Assembly: GCF_001894865.1 (NCBI RefSeq)
Contig: NZ_BCXA01000035.1
Span: 16,125 to 80,124 of the forward strand
Length of the DNA: 64,000 nucleotides
DNA from: Rhodococcus maanshanensis NBRC 100610
GTDB taxonomy: Bacteria > Actinomycetota > Actinomycetes > Mycobacteriales > Mycobacteriaceae
Reading direction: 5' to 3'
Position 1 is the stretch's first letter. Each line of letters opens with the position of its first letter. Shown here piece after piece: positions 61,885 to 64,000 of the stretch. The notes under the pieces are model-generated. The model saw only the letters and a program-made list of their open reading frames with translations. It was not told where the DNA came from and searched no databases. The position numbers and the translations under genes were made by a program.

Positions 61885-61898
61885 ATTCACGTGAAACA
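61883..61898. other. parS: parS-like site 7
   Basis: GGATTCACGTGAAACA, directly after unit 2; 162 bp from site 6. Confidence 0.85.
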
Positions 61899-62173
61899 TC
61901 CCATCGACCGCATCGGTCGGCGCGCTCTCGGACGGCACCGCATGGGGTGGGCACGCGTCCCCACTGCTTCCGGATCCGCATTCGCACATCGCCCGAGCCG
62001 CGGCGAGCGCCACACACCGGCGGATCGTGGCCGCCCGACCTCACCGGGTTCGATCGATGGTCGACGAGGCTGCGCGACCGCCTCGTCTCCGCGCTGGATC
62101 TGGGTGGTGTCATGCGCCCGCCACGGCCCGATCCGACGTCCGCCGTTTGCGTTCCGCCCGAATCGAGACTGTG

Positions 62174-62189
62174 GGATTCACGTGAAACA
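62174..62189. other. parS: parS-like site 8
   Basis: GGATTCACGTGAAACA in unrelated flanking sequence. Confidence 0.85.
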
Positions 62190-62398
62190 TCCGCCGCGCG
62201 CCGGCCGTGGGGTCGCCGGACTCCCAGCGCGGGCGCTCGCGGAGTCCACTCGGCCCGATCGTCCACCGACGGCGCCCCAGTGACGACGCACGGCGGGGAA
62301 CCTGTCTCGGGCGTCGCTCCCGAGGCGTCACGACTGCCGGCGGGATCCGCCTTCCACACCCACCTCCGCCAGTCTCGAGTTCTGAACCTCGACCTCGA

Positions 62399-62414
62399 TG
62401 TTTCACGTGAATCC
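62399..62414. other. parS: parS-like site 9 (inverted form)
   Basis: TGTTTCACGTGAATCC, the exact reverse complement of the local form at sites 4 and 6-8. Confidence 0.85.
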
Positions 62415-62666
62415 GATCCGCGTTCCCGAGAGCACCCGGGGACCACAACTCAGTCGATACGGGCGCCGCGCCGGAGCGCGGGCGAGCTCCACCCGCCCCG
62501 CACCCGCGCCCCCGGTGGAACAACGGGCGGTCGACCACGCCCGATGCCCGCGTTCTCGCCGAGACCGCAGAGGATGCATCACCACCTCCGATCCCACACG
62601 CCTCGGTTCGCGCGGACCGCCCCTCGCGATCGGTCGCAAACCGAATCACGGGAACGGTGCCGACGA

Positions 62667-62682
62667 GGATTCCCGTGACACC
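62667..62682. other. Decayed parS copy
   Basis: GGATTCCCGTGACACC differs from the local form GGATTCACGTGAAACA at three positions, one in the central core. Confidence 0.45.
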
Positions 62683-62819
62683 TGATCCGGCGTGACGGCC
62701 GATCCCGGACGAGTCCCGACGAACGACGGGGTCGATTCACCGACACGGCGGCAGGCGGTCGAGCTCGGCCGATCGGCATCGGGCCGGTACACCTCGTCCC
62801 GCGATGCGGTTCCCGGCGC

Positions 62820-62844
62820 GGGGGAGGGGAGGGGTCTTAGGGGG
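62820..62844 (+). repeat. G-tract element, copy 2, with four G-runs
   Basis: The 15-bp element GGGGGAGGGGAGGGG (62820-62834) followed by TCTTA and another five Gs, giving four G-runs with short loops, the arrangement needed for an intramolecular G-quadruplex. Confidence 0.75.
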
Positions 62845-62944
62845 ACCGACTCGGCGTCGTCGGAACCGCCGGTCCCGGAGCCGATGCTCGGCCGGTGCTG
62901 ACCCGGCGGCGGCCGGGCGGCGGAGACCGGCACCGCCTCCCGGT

Positions 62945-62959
62945 GGGGGAGGGGAGGGG
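62945..62959 (+). repeat. G-tract element, copy 3
   Basis: GGGGGAGGGGAGGGG, preceded by GGT, 125 bp after copy 2. Confidence 0.8.
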
Positions 62960-63014
62960 TCCGCCGCGACCCGAGGCCTGGCACCGCGGTCCGAAACCCG
63001 ACGGGCGCCACTCG

Positions 63015-63030
63015 CGTTTCACGTGAAACG
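63015..63030. other. parS: parS-like site 10
   Basis: CGTTTCACGTGAAACG, a perfect palindrome differing from consensus only at the two outermost positions. Confidence 0.88.
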
Positions 63031-63170
63031 AACGGCGATACCGGCCACGGAAGCGGCGTCCTCGGCACCCGGAACGAACCGAGATCGGCGGGTCCCGTCG
63101 CCGCGCACCCGATCCGCGGCACGCCCTGGACCACGGGGAACGCGATTCACCAACAGATTGATCCACCGAG

Positions 63171-63179
63171 TGTGGATAA
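63171..63179 (-). other. Single DnaA-box-like sequence
   Basis: TGTGGATAA, i.e. TTATCCACA on the minus strand, a perfect classical DnaA box. No further boxes or AT-rich unwinding region are visible nearby, so this is not an origin by itself. Confidence 0.4.
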
Positions 63180-63524
63180 CTCGCGACACGTCGCGCACCC
63201 GGGTCGGCAAGACCGCATACCCGGACGATCCCGTCGCACCGTAAGGCGGACCGGGCACGCGGTGCGGGACACCGCCAACGCGCTACCGGACGGCCACTCA
63301 CCAAGAACCGGATTCGGCATCGAACCGGACAGAGGATGACCCGGCGGGGAGGAGCGAAGGCGGCGCGCCGGAAGGATGATTCGTCAGTGTGACGAAAGGG
63401 CCGCGGTGGCGGGGAGGTGGGAATGCGCCCAGCAAATCGACCACACGAGCCGACGGCCACCCCTCCGGGCACCTCGGCGACGGGGCAACCGGGCCCGAAC
63501 CCCGGGAGCGGCGTCAGGCAAAGC

Positions 63525-63553
63525 TTGACAAGCAAACCTCACACTGTCAGGAT
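63525..63553 (+). promoter_or_regulatory. Promoter of the HTH gene
   Basis: TTGACA (63525-63530), 17-bp spacer, CAGGAT (63548-63553), a TAGGAT-like -10 common in mycolic-acid actinomycetes. Confidence 0.6.
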
Positions 63554-63563
63554 ATGCCTGACA
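63545..63563. promoter_or_regulatory. Operator-like dyad over the -10 element
   Basis: TGTCAGG-ATATG-CCTGACA, perfect 7-bp arms covering the -10 and the expected start point. A further GTCAGG half-site lies at 63513-63518. Confidence 0.55.
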
Positions 63564-63592
63564 CAAGAAACTACTGAGGAGGGGGGGACGCG

Positions 63593-64000
63593 ATGAGCGA
63601 CCTCATCGACAGGGCGGTCACGGCAGACATTGGGAGCGCCTCCGAGGCGGTGGTCACGGCGGGCGTCCTGGAGGCCGGTCGCCAGGCCGACCTCATCGTC
63701 GGAACCGGTCCCATTCCGGGATCCGAGGAGTGGCTGGCGGAGGAGGGGACCGACATCCCCGCCGAGAGGCAGCTCGCGTGGCAACTCGCCTGCCTGCGCA
63801 TCCAGCTGGCCGCCGGGATCGATTCCGTCGAGACGGTGATGAGCCTGCGGCGCTGCGGGGCGACGTGGGCCACCATCGGGCGCGCAACGGGCATGACGCG
63901 CCAATCGGCACACGAGCGGTGGGGGAGACAGGTGGCGGCGATTCTCGACCCCTACGGCGCCGGCATGCCGCCCGCCGTACCGGACGATGATCCGGTGGCG
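63593..64000 (+). CDS. HTH protein of unknown function (3' end beyond the window)
   Basis: 136 codons visible, no stop before the window ends. ATG at 63593 with GAGGAGGGGGGG at 63576-63587. The N-terminal part is acidic and helical (MSDLIDRAVTADIGSASEA), and residues about 94-120 read VMSLRRCGATWATIGRATG followed by MTRQSAHERWG, a homeodomain-like helix-turn-helix seen in small actinobacterial proteins (often with ARAAGATW...GMTRQAAHER-like patterns). Probably DNA-binding; it may bind the dyad in its own promoter. It is transcribed towards the origin side, opposite to parA, parB and rsmG, and occupies the place where jag would be expected. Confidence 0.75.
   Translation, partial: MSDLIDRAVTADIGSASEAVVTAGVLEAGRQADLIVGTGPIPGSEEWLAEEGTDIPAERQLAWQLACLRIQLAAGIDSVETVMSLRRCGATWATIGRATGMTRQSAHERWGRQVAAILDPYGAGMPPAVPDDDPVA

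Larger units (their letters stand above)
60722..63524. other. Non-coding parS-rich region between rsmG and the window-end gene
   Basis: About 2.8 kb without a convincing gene. Open frames exist on both strands because of high GC, but they are Arg/Pro-rich, overlap each other and lack ribosome sites; several contain FHVN or SRET only because parS palindromes translate that way. Contents: eight parS-like sites, a 162-bp tandem duplication, diverged parS copies, three GGGGGAGGGGAGGGG elements and one DnaA-box-like sequence. It fits a centromere-like region for ParB loading near the origin. Confidence 0.75.

Noticed and set aside
62642..62657. Another decayed parS (CGAATCACGGGAACGG)
   Set aside because: Six differences from the local form, including the core; too weak to separate from chance in GC-rich DNA.
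61416..62678. A 420-codon plus-strand open frame across the parS region
   Set aside because: It contains the 162-bp repeat in frame (repeated SRETPAARVAAGTGHSL), has no ribosome site, an extreme Arg/Pro/Thr composition and is overlapped by equally long minus-strand frames. It is a by-product of high GC and parS translation.
62646..63134. A 162-codon minus-strand open frame
   Set aside because: No ribosome site, no recognisable domain, overlaps G-tract elements and a parS; the PFVSRET segment is just parS read in frame.
60722..63592. oriC itself
   Set aside because: Only one DnaA box, no AT-rich unwinding segment and neither dnaA nor rpmH in view. The region is near an origin but does not look like one.

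Overview
The window comes from a high-GC actinomycete of the mycolic-acid group (Mycobacteriales), close to and left of the chromosomal origin. The evidence is the gene string cca - NUDIX - DUF6049 - murJ - sigM - anti-sigma - trxB - trxA - cwlM - GNAT - parB - parA - rsmG, which keeps the M. tuberculosis order and orientation (Rv3907c to Rv3919c), together with steroid ring-degradation genes, a KstR-type operator, a MurJ-pseudokinase fusion and a DUF4185 (GH183-type) protein. I cannot fix the genus; Nocardia, Rhodococcus, Gordonia, Tsukamurella or a relative all fit. Protein identities come from recognising family motifs in the translated sequence, not from a search.

Layout. 1-4.5 kb: the truncated start of an MFS exporter, an Rv1473-like ABC-F ATPase behind a long leader with a predicted upstream ORF, an SDR and a tiny Gly-rich membrane peptide. 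4.5-23 kb: steroid catabolism and its regulators. This part has a 3-ketosteroid dehydrogenase with a SnoaL isomerase and a small CxxC protein, a FadD3-like acyl-CoA synthetase, a lipoprotein, hsaB with a PadR regulator, an IclR regulator with an esterase, the run kshA-hsaA-hsaC-second kstD-like, a dehydratase-like protein, a TetR/MFS pair, an acyltransferase-like membrane protein and a second SnoaL isomerase preceded by a perfect KstR-type site. hsaD is absent. 23-35 kb: a secreted lipase, leuS, SdpI-like and DUF1648 membrane proteins, a LysR/BASS-transporter pair, yqgE, TetR/SDR and an MFS protein; leuS, yqgE and this MFS match the M. tuberculosis Rv0037c-Rv0038-leuS block in inverted form. 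35-41 kb: DUF6802, TetR regulators, a deazaflavin reductase-like protein, a DUF418 membrane protein, a secreted DUF4185 protein and a DUF2993-like protein.

41-60.7 kb is the conserved origin-proximal block: tRNA CCA-end repair, lipid II flipping and its regulation, the SigM/anti-sigma pair, thioredoxin, CwlM and chromosome partitioning. About 3 kb of extra genes (TetR, Old-Yellow-Enzyme-like, a small secreted protein, TetR) sits between the anti-sigma gene and trxB.

60.7-63.6 kb is the most unusual part: about 2.9 kb without a convincing gene, carrying eight parS-like palindromes that share the core TTCACGTGAA. Two more sites lie inside parA and at the start of rsmG. The region also has a 162-bp tandem duplication in which each unit holds a parS and a hairpin, decayed parS copies, three exact copies of a 15-bp G-tract element and one DnaA-box-like sequence. 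I read it as an expanded ParB-loading centromere region placed where jag/yidC would be expected. A truncated gene for an HTH protein, behind a good promoter with an operator-like dyad, closes the window.
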